Assembly: GCF_004564375.1 (NCBI RefSeq)
Contig: NZ_CP038267.1
Span: forward strand, 639,501 to 703,500
DNA: 64,000 nucleotides
Origin: Nocardioides euryhalodurans
GTDB lineage: Bacteria; Actinomycetota; Actinomycetes; Propionibacteriales; Nocardioidaceae
Direction of reading: 5' to 3'
Below are positions 42,254-51,805 of this stretch, one piece after another. The notes under the pieces are model-generated. The model was not told where the DNA came from. It saw only the letters and a program-made list of their open reading frames with translations, and made no database searches. Each line of letters begins with the position of its first letter. Position 1 is the first letter of the stretch. The translations under genes and the position numbers were made by a program.

Positions 42254-43345
42254 TCACTCCTCGAAGAGCGACTGGTCGGCGGTGACGCCCTGCGGCGGCG
42301 CCATCCCGAGGTGCTCCCACGCGGCCCGGGTCGCGACCCTGCCACGCGGGGTCCGGGCCAGCAGGCCGCTGCGCACCAGGAACGGCTCGGCCACCTCCTC
42401 GACCGTCTCGCGCTCCTCGCCGACCGCCACGGCGAGGGTCGAGACGCCGACCGGTCCGCCGCCGAACCTGCGGCACAGCACGTCGAGGACGGCCCGGTCC
42501 AGCCGGTCGAGCCCGGACTGGTCCACCTCGTAGAGGTCGAGCGCCTGGTGGGCGACGTCGAGGGTCACGACCCCGTCGGCCCGGACCTGGGCGAAGTCGC
42601 GGACCCGGCGCAGCAGCCGGTTGGCGATCCGGGGAGTACCGCGTGACCGGGAGGCGATCTCGGTCGAGCCGGTGTCGGTGAGCTCCACGTCGAGCAGTCC
42701 CGCGGACCGACGTACGATCCGGTCGAGCTCGTGGGGCTCGTAGAACTCGAGGTGGGCCGTGAAGCCGAACCGGTCGCGCAGCGGGCCGGGCAGCAGGCCG
42801 GCGCGGGTCGTCGCACCCACCAGCGTGAACGGCGGGATCTCCAGCGGGATCGCCGTGGCCCCCGGCCCCTTGCCGATCACCACGTCGACCCGGAAGTCCT
42901 CCATCGCGACGTAGAGCATCTCCTCGGCCGGCCGCGACATCCGGTGGATCTCGTCGACGAAGAGCACGTCGCCCTCGTTGAGGCCGGACAGGATCGCGGC
43001 GAGGTCGCCGGCGTGGGTGATCGCCGGTCCGCTGGTCAGCCGCAGCGGCGTCGACATCTCGCTGGCGATGATCATCGCCAGCGTGGTCTTGCCGAGGCCG
43101 GGGGGTCCCGAGAGCAGCACGTGGTCCGGCGCCCGCTCGCGCTGGCGGGCGGCCTCGAGGACCAGGCCGAGCTGGTCGCGGACGCGCGACTGGCCGATCA
43201 CCTCGTCGAGCGACCGGGGCCGCAGGGCGGCCTCCACGACGCGTTCGTCGCCCTCGGCCTCCGCGGCCGTGAGCCGCTGCAGGTGGGCCTCCTCGGCTGC
43301 GGAGAGCTCGTCGGTCGCGGCGTCGAAGCGGTGGTCCATGCTCAC
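42254..43345 (-). CDS. ruvB: Holliday junction branch-migration ATPase RuvB
   Basis: A 363-residue AAA+ motor. Walker [12 protein letters not shown], Walker [10 protein letters not shown], sensor [17 protein letters not shown] and C-terminal winged helix with [17 protein letters not shown] are all present. The start is either GTG 43345 or ATG 43339; GAGG 5 nt before the ATG slightly favours the latter. It follows ruvA immediately. Confidence 0.97.
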   Translation of the reverse strand: MSMDHRFDAATDELSAAEEAHLQRLTAAEAEGDERVVEAALRPRSLDEVIGQSRVRDQLGLVLEAARQRERAPDHVLLSGPPGLGKTTLAMIIASEMSTPLRLTSGPAITHAGDLAAILSGLNEGDVLFVDEIHRMSRPAEEMLYVAMEDFRVDVVIGKGPGATAIPLEIPPFTLVGATTRAGLLPGPLRDRFGFTAHLEFYEPHELDRIVRRSAGLLDVELTDTGSTEIASRSRGTPRIANRLLRRVRDFAQVRADGVVTLDVAHQALDLYEVDQSGLDRLDRAVLDVLCRRFGGGPVGVSTLAVAVGEERETVEEVAEPFLVRSGLLARTPRGRVATRAAWEHLGMAPPQGVTADQSLFEE

Positions 43346-43346
43346 C

Positions 43347-43946
43347 TCACGCCCTGCTCAGCGTCTGCAGCGCGGAGCGGAGCAGCGACCCCACGTCGGG
43401 CGCCGGGCCCGCCTGGTCGGCCACCGCGTCGACGGCCTTGTCGGCCTCCTTGGCCGACCAGCCGAGGCCGACGAGGCCCTGCTGGACCTGCGTCCGCCAG
43501 TCGGCGGCCGGTGCGGGAGCGCCGGCGGGGCGGGCACTGCCCACCGGGGCGCCGATCCGGTCGCGGAGCTCGAGGATGATCCGCTGCGCGCCCTTCTGGC
43601 CGATGCCGGGCACCCGGGTCAGCGTCTTGACGTCCTCGGAGGCCACCGCGGCGCGGAGGTCGTCCGGGCTCAGCACGGCGAGCATCGCCTGCGCCAGCTT
43701 GGGGCCGACGCCGGAGGCGGTCTGCACCAGCTCGAAGGTGGTCTTCTCGTCGGCGTCGAGGAAGCCGAACAGCGTCAGCGAGTCCTCCCGGACCACCATG
43801 CTCGTCGGCAGCGTCGCGCTGCGGCCGGGCCGCAGGGTGGCGAGGGTGCCGGGGGTGCACATCACCTCGAGGCCCACTCCCCCGACCTCGACTACGGCGG
43901 AGGTCAGCCCCACCTCGGCGACCTCACCGCGGACGAAGGCGATCAT
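43347..43946 (-). CDS. ruvA: Holliday junction DNA-binding protein RuvA
   Basis: A 199-residue protein with the OB-fold start [13 protein letters not shown], two helix-hairpin-helix motifs ([16 protein letters not shown] and [18 protein letters not shown]) and a C-terminal three-helix domain that contacts RuvB. ATG overlaps the ruvC stop by ATGA. Confidence 0.97.
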   Translation of the reverse strand: MIAFVRGEVAEVGLTSAVVEVGGVGLEVMCTPGTLATLRPGRSATLPTSMVVREDSLTLFGFLDADEKTTFELVQTASGVGPKLAQAMLAVLSPDDLRAAVASEDVKTLTRVPGIGQKGAQRIILELRDRIGAPVGSARPAGAPAPAADWRTQVQQGLVGLGWSAKEADKAVDAVADQAGPAPDVGSLLRSALQTLSRA

Positions 43947-44464
43947 GACCTGCTCCTCGCTGCCGCGACGGCGGCCTCGATCCGGGCCTGGGCTCCGCCC
44001 CGCCAGATGTGGGTGATGGCCAGCGCCAGCGCGTCGGCGGCGTCGGCCGGCTTGGGGGGTGCGTCGAGCCGCAGGATCCGGGTCACCATGGCACCGACCT
44101 GGGCCTTGCCGGCGCGGCCGCTCCCGGAGACCGCGGCCTTGACCTCGCTCGGCGTGTGGGTGGCGACCGGGAGGCCGCGGCGGGCCGCGACGACCAGGGC
44201 GATGCCGCTGGCCTGCGCGGTCCCCATGATGGTGCTGGAGTCGGAGCGGGCGAAGACCCGCTCGACCGCGACGGCATCGGGGGCGTGCTCGTCGAGCCAG
44301 GCGTCGATGCCCTTCTCGATCGTCACCAGCCGCTGGGCGACGGGGAGGTCGGCGGAGGTGCGCAGCACGTTGACGTCGACGAGGTGGAGCGGCCGACCGA
44401 CCGAGCCCTCGACGACCCCCATGCCGCAGCGGGTCAGACCGGGGTCGATCCCGAGCACGCGCAT
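43943..44464 (-). CDS. ruvC: Holliday junction resolvase RuvC
   Basis: A 173-residue RNase H-fold endonuclease. [17 protein letters not shown] carries the first Asp, [15 protein letters not shown] the catalytic Glu region, and [12 protein letters not shown] the final Asp pair. RBS AAGGAG precedes the ATG. First gene of ruvC-ruvA-ruvB. Confidence 0.97.
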   Translation of the reverse strand: MRVLGIDPGLTRCGMGVVEGSVGRPLHLVDVNVLRTSADLPVAQRLVTIEKGIDAWLDEHAPDAVAVERVFARSDSSTIMGTAQASGIALVVAARRGLPVATHTPSEVKAAVSGSGRAGKAQVGAMVTRILRLDAPPKPADAADALALAITHIWRGGAQARIEAAVAAARSRS

Positions 44465-44581
44465 GCACCGCTCCTTCCGCGCCGGGTGTCCGAACAGGTG
44501 TTCGTGTCCACGCTAGGTGGACCGGGGCGCGATCGGCGTACGACACGCCGACCCGGCGGGTCCCCCCGCTCCCCGCCACAC

Positions 44582-44614
44582 GTTCCCGTGTCGTTCACCT
44601 CGAGGTCACCGGTT
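44582..44614 (+). promoter_or_regulatory. PHO box upstream of phoX
   Basis: Three direct repeats in 11-nt phase: GTTCCCG-tgtc, GTTCACC-tcga, GGTCACC-ggtt. The middle one equals the Streptomyces PhoP half-site GTTCACC; the others differ at two positions and one position. It lies 63-95 nt before the phoX ATG, in a 212-nt gap after the divergent ruvC. Predicts phosphate-starvation induction by PhoP. Confidence 0.7.
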
Positions 44615-44676
44615 CTCCCCCTGCCGTGGCAACAGTGCGGGAGGAACCGCCCAGCCCTGACGTCCTCGGAGGACCC

Positions 44677-46728
44677 ATGACCATCACTCCTGCCCGCCCC
44701 ACCGGTGCGCGGACGCTGCTGCCGATCACGCCGGTCACGCGCCACGGCAGCCGCAGCCACCTGACCTGCCAGTACCGCTGCGGCAACGCCTGCGACCAGC
44801 CGGTGCCCAACCCGACCGACAACCCCGACTTCCACGTGGTGGCCGAGCGGGCGCTGGCCCGGCGCTCGCTGCTCAAGATCGGCGCCGGGGCCGGCGCGCT
44901 CACCGTCACGGGCCTGGCGAGCGGCGCGCCCCTGGCGGCGGCCGCGGTCGCCGGCCGCACGGCGGGGACGTGGCGCTTCGAGCCCGTCGCTCCCAACAAC
45001 CGTGACCGGGTCACGGTGCCCCGGGGGTTCAGGGCCGACGTGCTCATCAGCTGGGGCGACGCGGTCGAGAAGGGGGCACCGCGCTTCGACGTCGACAACC
45101 AGACGCCCGAGGCGGCGGCGAAGCAGTTCGGCTACAACAACGACTACGTGGGGGTGCTCCCCCACCCCGAGGACAGGCGCGGCGGGGTGCTCGTCACCAA
45201 CCACGAGTACACCGACGAGCAGCTGATGTTCCCGACCGGTCGCTACGACTCCGCGACGATCAAGCGGATCGCGATGGCCTCGCACGGCATGTCGGTCGTC
45301 GAGCTCGTCCGCGGCAGCAAGGCGGGTTCCTGGAACGTGCAGAAGCTGCGCAAGACCACCCTCAACCGTCGCCTCCACGTCGGCTCGCAGTTCCAGCTCG
45401 TCGGCCCCGCAGCGGGCGACGAGCGGCTCCGCACGGCCGCGGACGAGACCGGGCGCGAGGTGCTGGGCACCTTCAACAACTGCGCCGGCGGCCTGACCCC
45501 CTGGGGCACGGTGCTCTCGGGCGAGGAGAACTTCAACGGCTACTTCGACGCCTCCGGACCGCTCGACGCGCGCTACACCGCGTCGTACGCCCGCTACGGC
45601 ATCAGCGGGACCGGCCGCGGCTGGAACGAGGTGGACGAGCGCTTCGACCTCGCCGTCGAGCCCCACGAGCCGTTCCGTCACGGCTGGATCGTCGAGCTGG
45701 ACCCGTACGACCCGGACTCGACGCCGCGCAAGCACACCATGCTCGGCCGGATGAAGCACGAAGGCGCCAACGTCACCATCGCCGACAACGGGAAGGTCGT
45801 CGTCTACATGGGTGACGACGAGCGGTTCGACTACATCTACCGGTTCGTCTCCGCCGGCACCTACGACCCCTCCGGCACCCGGCGGGCGCGTCGCCGCAAC
45901 CTTCGGCTTCTCACCACCGGCACGCTCTCGGTCGCCCGCTTCGACGGGGACGGCCTCGACGACGAGCGCTACGACGGCTCCGGCACCTGGATCCCGCTGG
46001 CATCGGACACCGAGTCCTTCGTCGAGGGCTTCAGCGTGGCCGACGTCCTCATCGACACGCGGCTCGCTGCCGACCAGGTCGCGCCGACCAAGATGGACCG
46101 CCCCGAGGACATCGAGGTCAACCCGGTCAACGGCCGCGTCTACTGCGCGCTGACCAACAACGCCAACCGCGACACCCCGGAGGAGACCGACGAGGCGAAC
46201 CCGCTCTTCCAGTCCCAGACCCGCCCGTCGCTGGGCGCTCCGCTCGTGACGCAGGGCGGCAACCGCAACGGCTACGTCCTGGAGATGACGCCGGGCAACG
46301 ACAACCACGCCGGCCGCGACTTCTTCTGGAGCCTGATGCTGGTCTGCGGCGACCCGGCTGCCCCGGAGACGTACTTCGCAGGCTTCCCGAAGGAGCAGGT
46401 CAGCCCGATCAGCTGCCCCGACAACGTGGCCTTCGACCCCGAGGGCAACCTCTGGATCTCCACCGACGGCAACGTGCTGGGCTCCAACGACGGCCTGTTC
46501 CGGGTGCCGGTCCGGGGCCCGGAGCGCGGCCGGGTGCAGCAGTTCGCGACCGTGCCGTTCGGGGCCGAGTGCTGCGGCCCGTTCATCCACCCGGACGGGA
46601 AGTCGGTGTTCCTGGCCCCGCAGCACCCGGGCGAGACCAACGGCGCGACCTTCGAGACCCCGTCGAGCACCTGGCCGAACCGCGAGGGCTTCCCGCGTCC
46701 GTCGGTGGTGGTGGTGTACGAGCGCTGA
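44677..46728 (+). CDS. phoX: PhoX-family alkaline phosphatase
   Basis: A 683-residue Tat-exported phosphatase (DUF839/PhoX). As is usual for the family, the N-region is long and contains a CQYRCGNACDQPVPNPTDN motif (31-49) before the twin-arginine signal ARRSLLKIGAGAG (61-73). Core motifs include GVLVTNHEY, NNCAGGLTPWGT, GRMKHEGANV, YMGDDERFDYIYRFV and RPEDIEVNPVNG, where Ca/Fe ligands are expected. ATG at 44677 has GGAGGA 5 nt upstream; the frame starts earlier but without reason. A PHO box upstream predicts phosphate control. Confidence 0.92.
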   Translation: MTITPARPTGARTLLPITPVTRHGSRSHLTCQYRCGNACDQPVPNPTDNPDFHVVAERALARRSLLKIGAGAGALTVTGLASGAPLAAAAVAGRTAGTWRFEPVAPNNRDRVTVPRGFRADVLISWGDAVEKGAPRFDVDNQTPEAAAKQFGYNNDYVGVLPHPEDRRGGVLVTNHEYTDEQLMFPTGRYDSATIKRIAMASHGMSVVELVRGSKAGSWNVQKLRKTTLNRRLHVGSQFQLVGPAAGDERLRTAADETGREVLGTFNNCAGGLTPWGTVLSGEENFNGYFDASGPLDARYTASYARYGISGTGRGWNEVDERFDLAVEPHEPFRHGWIVELDPYDPDSTPRKHTMLGRMKHEGANVTIADNGKVVVYMGDDERFDYIYRFVSAGTYDPSGTRRARRRNLRLLTTGTLSVARFDGDGLDDERYDGSGTWIPLASDTESFVEGFSVADVLIDTRLAADQVAPTKMDRPEDIEVNPVNGRVYCALTNNANRDTPEETDEANPLFQSQTRPSLGAPLVTQGGNRNGYVLEMTPGNDNHAGRDFFWSLMLVCGDPAAPETYFAGFPKEQVSPISCPDNVAFDPEGNLWISTDGNVLGSNDGLFRVPVRGPERGRVQQFATVPFGAECCGPFIHPDGKSVFLAPQHPGETNGATFETPSSTWPNREGFPRPSVVVVYER

Positions 46729-46737
46729 GAACCTTGG

Positions 46738-46785
46738 CCGCGTGTGCCTGAGACCGGCCGTCAGACCGTTCTCAGGCACACGCGG
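46738..46785. terminator. Long hairpin terminator between phoX and yebC
   Basis: A perfect 16-bp inverted repeat (46738-46753 with 46770-46785, arm CCGCGTGTGCCTGAGA) around a 16-nt loop that itself can pair CGG with CCG. It sits 9 nt after the phoX stop and 16 nt before the end of the convergent yebC; it likely serves both genes. Confidence 0.85.
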
Positions 46786-46801
46786 CGCAGTGGGCGCTGG
46801 C

Positions 46802-47566
46802 TCAGGCGTCGAGCTCCGCCATCACCGCGTCGGAGACGTCGAAGTTGGCGTAGATGTTCTGCACGTCGTCGAGGTCCTCGAGGACGTCGATCAGGCGGAA
46901 GACCTTCGCAGCGGCGTCGGCGTCGAGCTCGACCTGCATGTCGGGGACGAACTGCGCCTCGGCGGAGTCGTAGTCGACGCCGGCGGCCTGCAGGGCGGTG
47001 CGTACGTCGACCAGGTCGGTCGGCTCCGAGATCACCTCGTAGGACTCGCCCAGGTCGTTGACGTCCTCGGCGCCCGCCTCGAGCGTCGCCTCCAGCACGT
47101 CGTCCTCGTCGACCGTCCGACCCTCCTGGTCCACGGGGACGATGACGACGCCCTTGCGGTTGAAGAGGAACGACACCGAGCCCGGGTCGGCGAGCGACCC
47201 GCCGTTGCGGGTCATCGCGGTCCGGACCTCCATCGCGGCGCGGTTGCGGTTGTCGGTGAGGCACTCGATCAGCATCGCGACGCCGGAGGGTCCGTAGCCC
47301 TCGTACATGATCGTCTGGTACTCGGCGCCACCGGTCTCGGCCCCGGACCCGCGCTTGACCGCGCGGTCGATGTTGTCGTTGGGGACCGAGGACTTCTTCG
47401 CCTTCTGGATGGCGTCGTAGAGCGTGGGGTTCCCGCCGGGGTCACCGCCGCCCATGCGGGCCGCGACCTCGATGTTCTTGATCAGCTTGGCGAACATCTT
47501 GCCGCGCTTGGCGTCGATGACCGCCTTCTTGTGCTTGGTGGTCGCCCATTTGGAGTGGCCGGACAT
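46802..47566 (-). CDS. yebC: YebC/PmpR-family protein
   Basis: A 254-residue protein matching YebC from start to end: [60 protein letters not shown]. The family acts as a transcription factor in some bacteria and more recently as a factor relieving ribosome stalling. AAGGAA lies before the ATG. The yebC-ruvC adjacency usual in Actinobacteria is broken here by phoX. Confidence 0.95.
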   Translation of the reverse strand: MSGHSKWATTKHKKAVIDAKRGKMFAKLIKNIEVAARMGGGDPGGNPTLYDAIQKAKKSSVPNDNIDRAVKRGSGAETGGAEYQTIMYEGYGPSGVAMLIECLTDNRNRAAMEVRTAMTRNGGSLADPGSVSFLFNRKGVVIVPVDQEGRTVDEDDVLEATLEAGAEDVNDLGESYEVISEPTDLVDVRTALQAAGVDYDSAEAQFVPDMQVELDADAAAKVFRLIDVLEDLDDVQNIYANFDVSDAVMAELDA

Positions 47567-47576
47567 GCGTTCCTTC

Positions 47577-48194
47577 TCAGTCGTCGGTCGAGCCCGGTCG
47601 AGACCGGACCTGGTCCACGAGCAGACGGTGCACCCGTGCGTCGCCGCCCACCTCCGGGTGGAAGGACGTCGCCAGCAGGTGTCCCTGCCGGACCGCCACG
47701 ATCCTACCGGCGGCCGCGCCGTCGGCCACCCGGGCGAGCGGCTCGACCCCGGGACCGGCCTGCTCCACCCACGGCGCCCGGATGAACACGGCGTGCACGG
47801 AGCCGGCCATGCCCTCGAACGCGATGTCGCCCTCGAAGGAGTCGACCTGCCGGCCGAAGGCGTTGCGCCGGACGGTCACGTCCAGCCCGCCGAAGGTCTC
47901 CTGGCCGGCCGCACCGTCGACGATCCGGTCGGCGAGCAGGATCATCCCGGCGCAGGTGCCGAGCGTCGGCATGCCGCCGGCGATCCGCTTGCGGATCGCG
48001 TCGAAGAGCTCGAACGTCCTGGCCAGCTTGGCCATGGTCGTCGACTCGCCGCCCGGCAGCACGAGGGCGTCGCACTGGTCGAGCTCGGCCGGCCGGCGTA
48101 CGCCGAGGGCCCGGACGCCGAGCGACTCCAGCATCCGCAGGTGCTCCCGGACGTCACCCTGGAGCGCGAAGACCCCGACGGTGGGAGCGGTCAC
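47577..48194 (-). CDS. pdxT: PLP synthase glutaminase subunit PdxT
   Basis: A 205-residue class I glutaminase supplying ammonia to Pdx[26 protein letters not shown], the nucleophile in [10 protein letters not shown] and the His-Glu of SFHPEVGGD complete the triad. GTG overlaps the pdxS stop by GTGA; the longer upstream frame is pdxS shadow. Confidence 0.97.
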   Translation of the reverse strand: MTAPTVGVFALQGDVREHLRMLESLGVRALGVRRPAELDQCDALVLPGGESTTMAKLARTFELFDAIRKRIAGGMPTLGTCAGMILLADRIVDGAAGQETFGGLDVTVRRNAFGRQVDSFEGDIAFEGMAGSVHAVFIRAPWVEQAGPGVEPLARVADGAAAGRIVAVRQGHLLATSFHPEVGGDARVHRLLVDQVRSRPGSTDD

Positions 48195-49108
48195 CAGCCC
48201 CGCTCGGCGAGACGGTGGGGCACCGGGATGTCGTCGACGTTGATGCCGACCATGGCCTCCCCCAGGCCGCGCGAGACCTTGGCGACGACGTCGGGGTCGT
48301 CGAAGAACGTGGTGGCCTTGACGATCGCCTCGGCACGCTCGGCCGGGTTGCCGGCCTTGAAGATGCCGGAGCCGACGAAGACCCCCTCGGCCCCGAGCTG
48401 CATCATCATGGCCGCGTCGGCCGGGGTGGCGATGCCGCCGGCGGTGAACAGGACGACCGGCAGCTTGCCGGCCGCGGCGACCTCCTTGACCAGCTCGTAC
48501 GGCGCCTGCAGCTCCTTGGCCGCGACGTAGAGCTCGTCGGGCTCCATCGACTGCAGGCGGCGCAGCTCGGCCCGGATGGTCCGCATGTGGGTGACGGCGT
48601 TGGACACGTCGCCGGTGCCGGCCTCGCCCTTGGAGCGGATCATGGCCGCGCCCTCGGTGATCCGGCGCAGCGCCTCGCCCAGGTTGGTGGCACCGCAGAC
48701 GAAGGGGACGGTGAAGCCCCACTTGTCGATGTGGTTGGCGTAGTCGGCCGGGGTCAGCACCTCGGACTCGTCGATGTAGTCGACGCCGAGCGACTGCAGC
48801 ACCTGCGCCTCGGCGAAGTGACCGATCCGGGCCTTGGCCATGACCGGGATCGAGACCGCCTCGATGATCCCGTCGATCATGTCGGGGTCGCTCATCCGGG
48901 AGACGCCGCCCTGGGCGCGGATGTCGGCGGGGACCCGCTCCAGCGCCATCACCGCGACCGCGCCGGCGTCCTCGGCTATCTTGGCCTGCTCGGCCGTGAC
49001 GACGTCCATGATCACGCCGCCCTTCAGCATCTCGGCCATGCCGCGCTTGACGCGCGAGGTGCCGGTCTGCGGAGTGGGCTCGGCGGTGGTGTCGGTGGTC
49101 TCGGCCAT
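48191..49108 (-). CDS. pdxS: PLP synthase subunit PdxS
   Basis: A 305-residue TIM barrel that builds pyridoxal 5'-phosphate from ribose 5-phosphate, glyceraldehyde 3-phosphate and ammonia. [36 protein letters not shown] and [18 protein letters not shown] are hallmark stretches. The ATG at 49108 lies 7 nt after TAGGAT, so the mRNA is probably leaderless. Confidence 0.98.
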   Translation of the reverse strand: MAETTDTTAEPTPQTGTSRVKRGMAEMLKGGVIMDVVTAEQAKIAEDAGAVAVMALERVPADIRAQGGVSRMSDPDMIDGIIEAVSIPVMAKARIGHFAEAQVLQSLGVDYIDESEVLTPADYANHIDKWGFTVPFVCGATNLGEALRRITEGAAMIRSKGEAGTGDVSNAVTHMRTIRAELRRLQSMEPDELYVAAKELQAPYELVKEVAAAGKLPVVLFTAGGIATPADAAMMMQLGAEGVFVGSGIFKAGNPAERAEAIVKATTFFDDPDVVAKVSRGLGEAMVGINVDDIPVPHRLAERGW

Positions 49109-49115
49109 GCCGCCA

Positions 49116-49121
49116 ATCCTA
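49116..49121 (-). promoter_or_regulatory. Leaderless -10 box (TAGGAT) for pdxST
   Basis: TAGGAT on the minus strand, 7 nt (TGGCGGC) before the ATG at 49108. Confidence 0.6.
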
Positions 49122-49142
49122 CGGCGACACGCCCGGGCTCCC

Positions 49143-49766
49143 CTACTCGGGGAGCGGTCCCGCGGCCAGCGCCTGACGTCGGACCTTGAGCACGCGGAAG
49201 GCCACCGTGTAGGTGCTCGCCACGGCCAGCACCCACAGCGTGAGCTCGTAGAGGATCGGCAGGTCCAGGACGTCTCCGAAGAAGGTGAGCACGAGGATCG
49301 CCACCAGCCGGTCGGCACGCTCCGCGATCCCGCCCTTGGCGTCCATCCCGAGCGACTCGGCGCGGGCGCGGGAGTAGGAGGTGACCGAGCCCATGACCAA
49401 GCAGTAGAGGGCCAGGCAGAGATAGAGGTAGTCGTCGCCGGGCCCGGCGAAGTAGAGCACCAGGCCACCGAAGATCGCACCGTCGCCGAGCCGGTCGAGG
49501 GTGGAGTCCCAGAAGGCGCCGAACGTGGAGACCCGGCCGCTGACCCGCGCCATCTGGCCGTCGACGAGGTCGCTGAAGACGAAGCAGGTGATGAAGACGA
49601 CGCCTTCCCACAGCATCCCCTGCGGGAAGAAGACCAGCGCGCCCGCGGCGACCCCGAGGGTGCCGACGAGCGTGACCGCGTCGGGACTGATGCCGAGGCG
49701 CAGGAAGAGCCTGACGACGGGGGCGAGGACGACGCCTTGCCAGAAGGCCTTGAACCGGTCGAGCAC
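49143..49766 (-). CDS. pgsA: CDP-alcohol phosphatidyltransferase (likely PI-phosphate synthase)
   Basis: A 207-residue membrane enzyme with the complete CDP-alcohol motif: [20 protein letters not shown], then [11 protein letters not shown], that is D-xx-D-G-xx-A-R-x8-G-xxx-D-xxx-D. In this chromosomal position in Actinobacteria the enzyme usually makes phosphatidylinositol phosphate from CDP-diacylglycerol and inositol phosphate. GTG start 6 nt after TAGCCT. The acyltransferase and mannosyltransferase genes that usually follow are missing. Confidence 0.88.
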   Translation of the reverse strand: MLDRFKAFWQGVVLAPVVRLFLRLGISPDAVTLVGTLGVAAGALVFFPQGMLWEGVVFITCFVFSDLVDGQMARVSGRVSTFGAFWDSTLDRLGDGAIFGGLVLYFAGPGDDYLYLCLALYCLVMGSVTSYSRARAESLGMDAKGGIAERADRLVAILVLTFFGDVLDLPILYELTLWVLAVASTYTVAFRVLKVRRQALAAGPLPE

Positions 49767-49772
49767 GCGCCG

Positions 49773-49778
49773 AGGCTA
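49773..49778 (-). promoter_or_regulatory. Leaderless -10 box (TAGCCT) for pgsA
   Basis: TAGCCT on the minus strand, 6 nt (CGGCGC) before the GTG at 49766. Confidence 0.6.
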
Positions 49779-49842
49779 CCGGCTCACCCAGCGGCGTACT
49801 GTGGCGGTACGAAGCCAGTCAGGCTTCCGAGCAGGGAGCCCC

Positions 49843-49971
49843 ATGAGCGACAAGTCGCCGCGGCAGCAGATGTCGAAGAAGTCCGGGAAGTCCATCAAGG
49901 AGAAGCGCGCCGAGAAGCGCACCAAGGCGGACCAGGCCTCGGCTCCCGTCAAGCTCGACGGCAAGAAGTGA
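49843..49971 (+). CDS. 42-residue lysine-rich basic protein
   Basis: A tiny protein, about one quarter Lys (MSDKSPRQQMSKKSGKSIKE, then KRAEKRTKADQAS...), with GGGAG 6 nt before its ATG and a TACTGT -10-like box at 49797. It lacks any hydrophobic or metal-binding motif; similar short basic proteins occur in Actinobacteria without known role. It ends 1 nt before the next gene, so the two are probably co-transcribed. Nucleic-acid binding is a reasonable guess only. Confidence 0.65.
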   Translation: MSDKSPRQQMSKKSGKSIKEKRAEKRTKADQASAPVKLDGKK

Positions 49972-49972
49972 A

Positions 49973-51118
49973 GTGACGCTGCTCGACCTGGGCGTCATCG
50001 GCACGTCCGCCAAGGAGAACGAGCACCGCCTGCCGCTCCACCCGGAGCACCTCCCCGGCCTCGACGCGGACCTCCGGGGACGGATCACGCTCGAGCACGG
50101 GTACGCCGAGCGCTTCGGTGTCCCGGACGCCGACCTCGCCGAGGTCGTGGCGGGCTTCGCCTCCCGCGAGGAGATCCTCGCCCGGTCCGAGGTGGTGCTG
50201 CTGCCCAAGCCGCAGCACGCCGACCTCGCCCTGCTCCGCGAGGGCGCCGTGCTCTGGGGCTGGCCGCACTGCGTCCAGGACCCGGTCCTGACCCAGCTCG
50301 CCATCGACCGGCGGCTGACGCTGATCGCCTTCGAGGTGATGAACCACTGGACCCGGGACGGCAACGTCGGCCTCCACGTCTTCCACAAGAACAACGAGCT
50401 CGCCGGCTACTGCTCGGTGCTGCAGGCGCTGCAGCTCACCGGCCGTACCGGCGACTACGGCCGTCGGCTGCGGGCGGTCGTGATCGGTTTCGGGGCGACC
50501 GCCCGCGGCGCGGTCACCGCGCTCAACGCCCACGGCATCCACGACGTGTGCGTGCTCACGACCCGCGAGGTCGCCGCGGTCGGCTCCCCCATCCACTCGG
50601 TGCGCATCCTGCAGTTCGACCAGGACCCCGACGACGCCCGTCACCTCAGCCACGTGATCACCGAGCGGGGGCGGGTGCCGATCGCGCCCTTCCTCGCCGA
50701 GCGCGACGTCGTCGTCAACTGCACCCTGCAGGACACCGCCGCGCCGCTGACCTACCTGAGCACGGCCGACACCTCCCTCTTCCGGCCGCGCAGCCTGGTC
50801 GTCGACGTGTCGTGCGACGAGGGCATGGGCTTCGAGTGGGCCCGTCCCACGACCTTCGACGACCCCATGTTCCCCGTCGGGAACGTCGACTACTACGGCG
50901 TCGACCACAGCCCGTCGTACCTCTGGGACTCGGCGACGTGGGAGAACAGCCTGGCCCTGATCCCGTTCCTGCGACCGGTGCTCGAGGGGTCGGGCGCGTG
51001 GGACGCCGACGAGACGCTCTCCCGCGCCATCGAGATCCGCGACGGCGTCGTGGTCAACCCGGCGATCCTCGCCTTCCAGGGACGCGCGGAGGCGCCGCCC
51101 CACCGCGTCGTCGACTGA
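49973..51118 (+). CDS. Alanine dehydrogenase/N5-(carboxyethyl)ornithine synthase-like enzyme
   Basis: A 381-residue NAD(P)-dependent enzyme of the alanine dehydrogenase/PNT superfamily. LGVIGTSAKENEHRLPLHPE at the N-terminus is the substrate-binding start, VVLLPKPQ follows, and VVIGFGATARGAV (about 169-181) the dinucleotide-binding turn; LVVDVSCDEGMGFEWA is the C-terminal signature. These features are closest to N5-(carboxyethyl)ornithine synthases, which reductively couple pyruvate to ornithine; saccharopine-type or other opine chemistry is possible. GTG start directly after the 42-residue gene. Confidence 0.78.
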   Translation: MTLLDLGVIGTSAKENEHRLPLHPEHLPGLDADLRGRITLEHGYAERFGVPDADLAEVVAGFASREEILARSEVVLLPKPQHADLALLREGAVLWGWPHCVQDPVLTQLAIDRRLTLIAFEVMNHWTRDGNVGLHVFHKNNELAGYCSVLQALQLTGRTGDYGRRLRAVVIGFGATARGAVTALNAHGIHDVCVLTTREVAAVGSPIHSVRILQFDQDPDDARHLSHVITERGRVPIAPFLAERDVVVNCTLQDTAAPLTYLSTADTSLFRPRSLVVDVSCDEGMGFEWARPTTFDDPMFPVGNVDYYGVDHSPSYLWDSATWENSLALIPFLRPVLEGSGAWDADETLSRAIEIRDGVVVNPAILAFQGRAEAPPHRVVD

Positions 51119-51146
51119 CGCGGCAGGGCGGGTCCGCCGGACCAGC

Positions 51147-51686
51147 TCAGCCCATGAGCACCGGCAGGACGATGGCGCAGAAGTCGTCGGTCCGGCCCGT
51201 CGACTCCTTGAGCACCTCGAAGGACAGCTCCTCGCCGGTGGCCTCGTCGATGACCACCTGGAAGCGGAACTGACCCGGGTTACGAGCGATCGCCTTGCCG
51301 TCCGGCCCGTAGGTCGACTCCGGGCCGGTGCCGAGCACGGTGATCCTCACCGTGTCCCCGAGGTCCACGACCTTGAGGTCCTTGAACATCGGCTTCGACA
51401 CACGGGTGAGGGTGACGTCGCCGAGCGTGTGGGTCTCGGTGATCACCTGGTGCTCGATGTAGTAGTCCAGCCCCCGACGGTTGTGGATCTGGAGGTCCGC
51501 CTCGAAGAGGCCCTCGATCTCCACGACGTCCTCGAGTCCGCAGTAGTCCTCGGCGACGAACGCGTACGGCTCGCTGATGTGCTCCTTGTGGGGCTTGACG
51601 GCGTCGGCCGGCGCCGCCGGCACCAGCGCCCAGCACGCCAGTCCGCCTGCGACGGCGGCGCGCGTCAACACGTGCTTGCTTCTCAT
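51147..51686 (-). CDS. Secreted protein of unknown function
   Basis: A 179-residue protein with a Sec signal (RAAVAGGLACWALVPAAPADA, cut after about residue 29) and a beta-rich mature domain with a Cys49/Cys170-like pair (DYCGLEDVVE near the start, DDFCAIVLPV near the end) that could form a disulfide. I recognise no family with a known function. GGGGGA lies before the ATG. It converges on the alanine dehydrogenase-like gene. Confidence 0.7.
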   Translation of the reverse strand: MRSKHVLTRAAVAGGLACWALVPAAPADAVKPHKEHISEPYAFVAEDYCGLEDVVEIEGLFEADLQIHNRRGLDYYIEHQVITETHTLGDVTLTRVSKPMFKDLKVVDLGDTVRITVLGTGPESTYGPDGKAIARNPGQFRFQVVIDEATGEELSFEVLKESTGRTDDFCAIVLPVLMG

Positions 51687-51805
51687 GGGAGTCCCCCCTG
51701 CCACGTTCGGTCGGAGACCCCCCATGACCACCCGGTGCGGCGGCCGACCGAGATGTCTCGTGACGCTACTCCCGCGTCGTCGGGGACGCACCTGATTTTC
51801 GTGCG

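Noticed and set aside
42200..42256. Hairpin terminator after ruvB/before yajC
   Set aside because: CCGCC/GGCGG repeats are present but leave no workable loop; not distinguishable from GC-rich noise.
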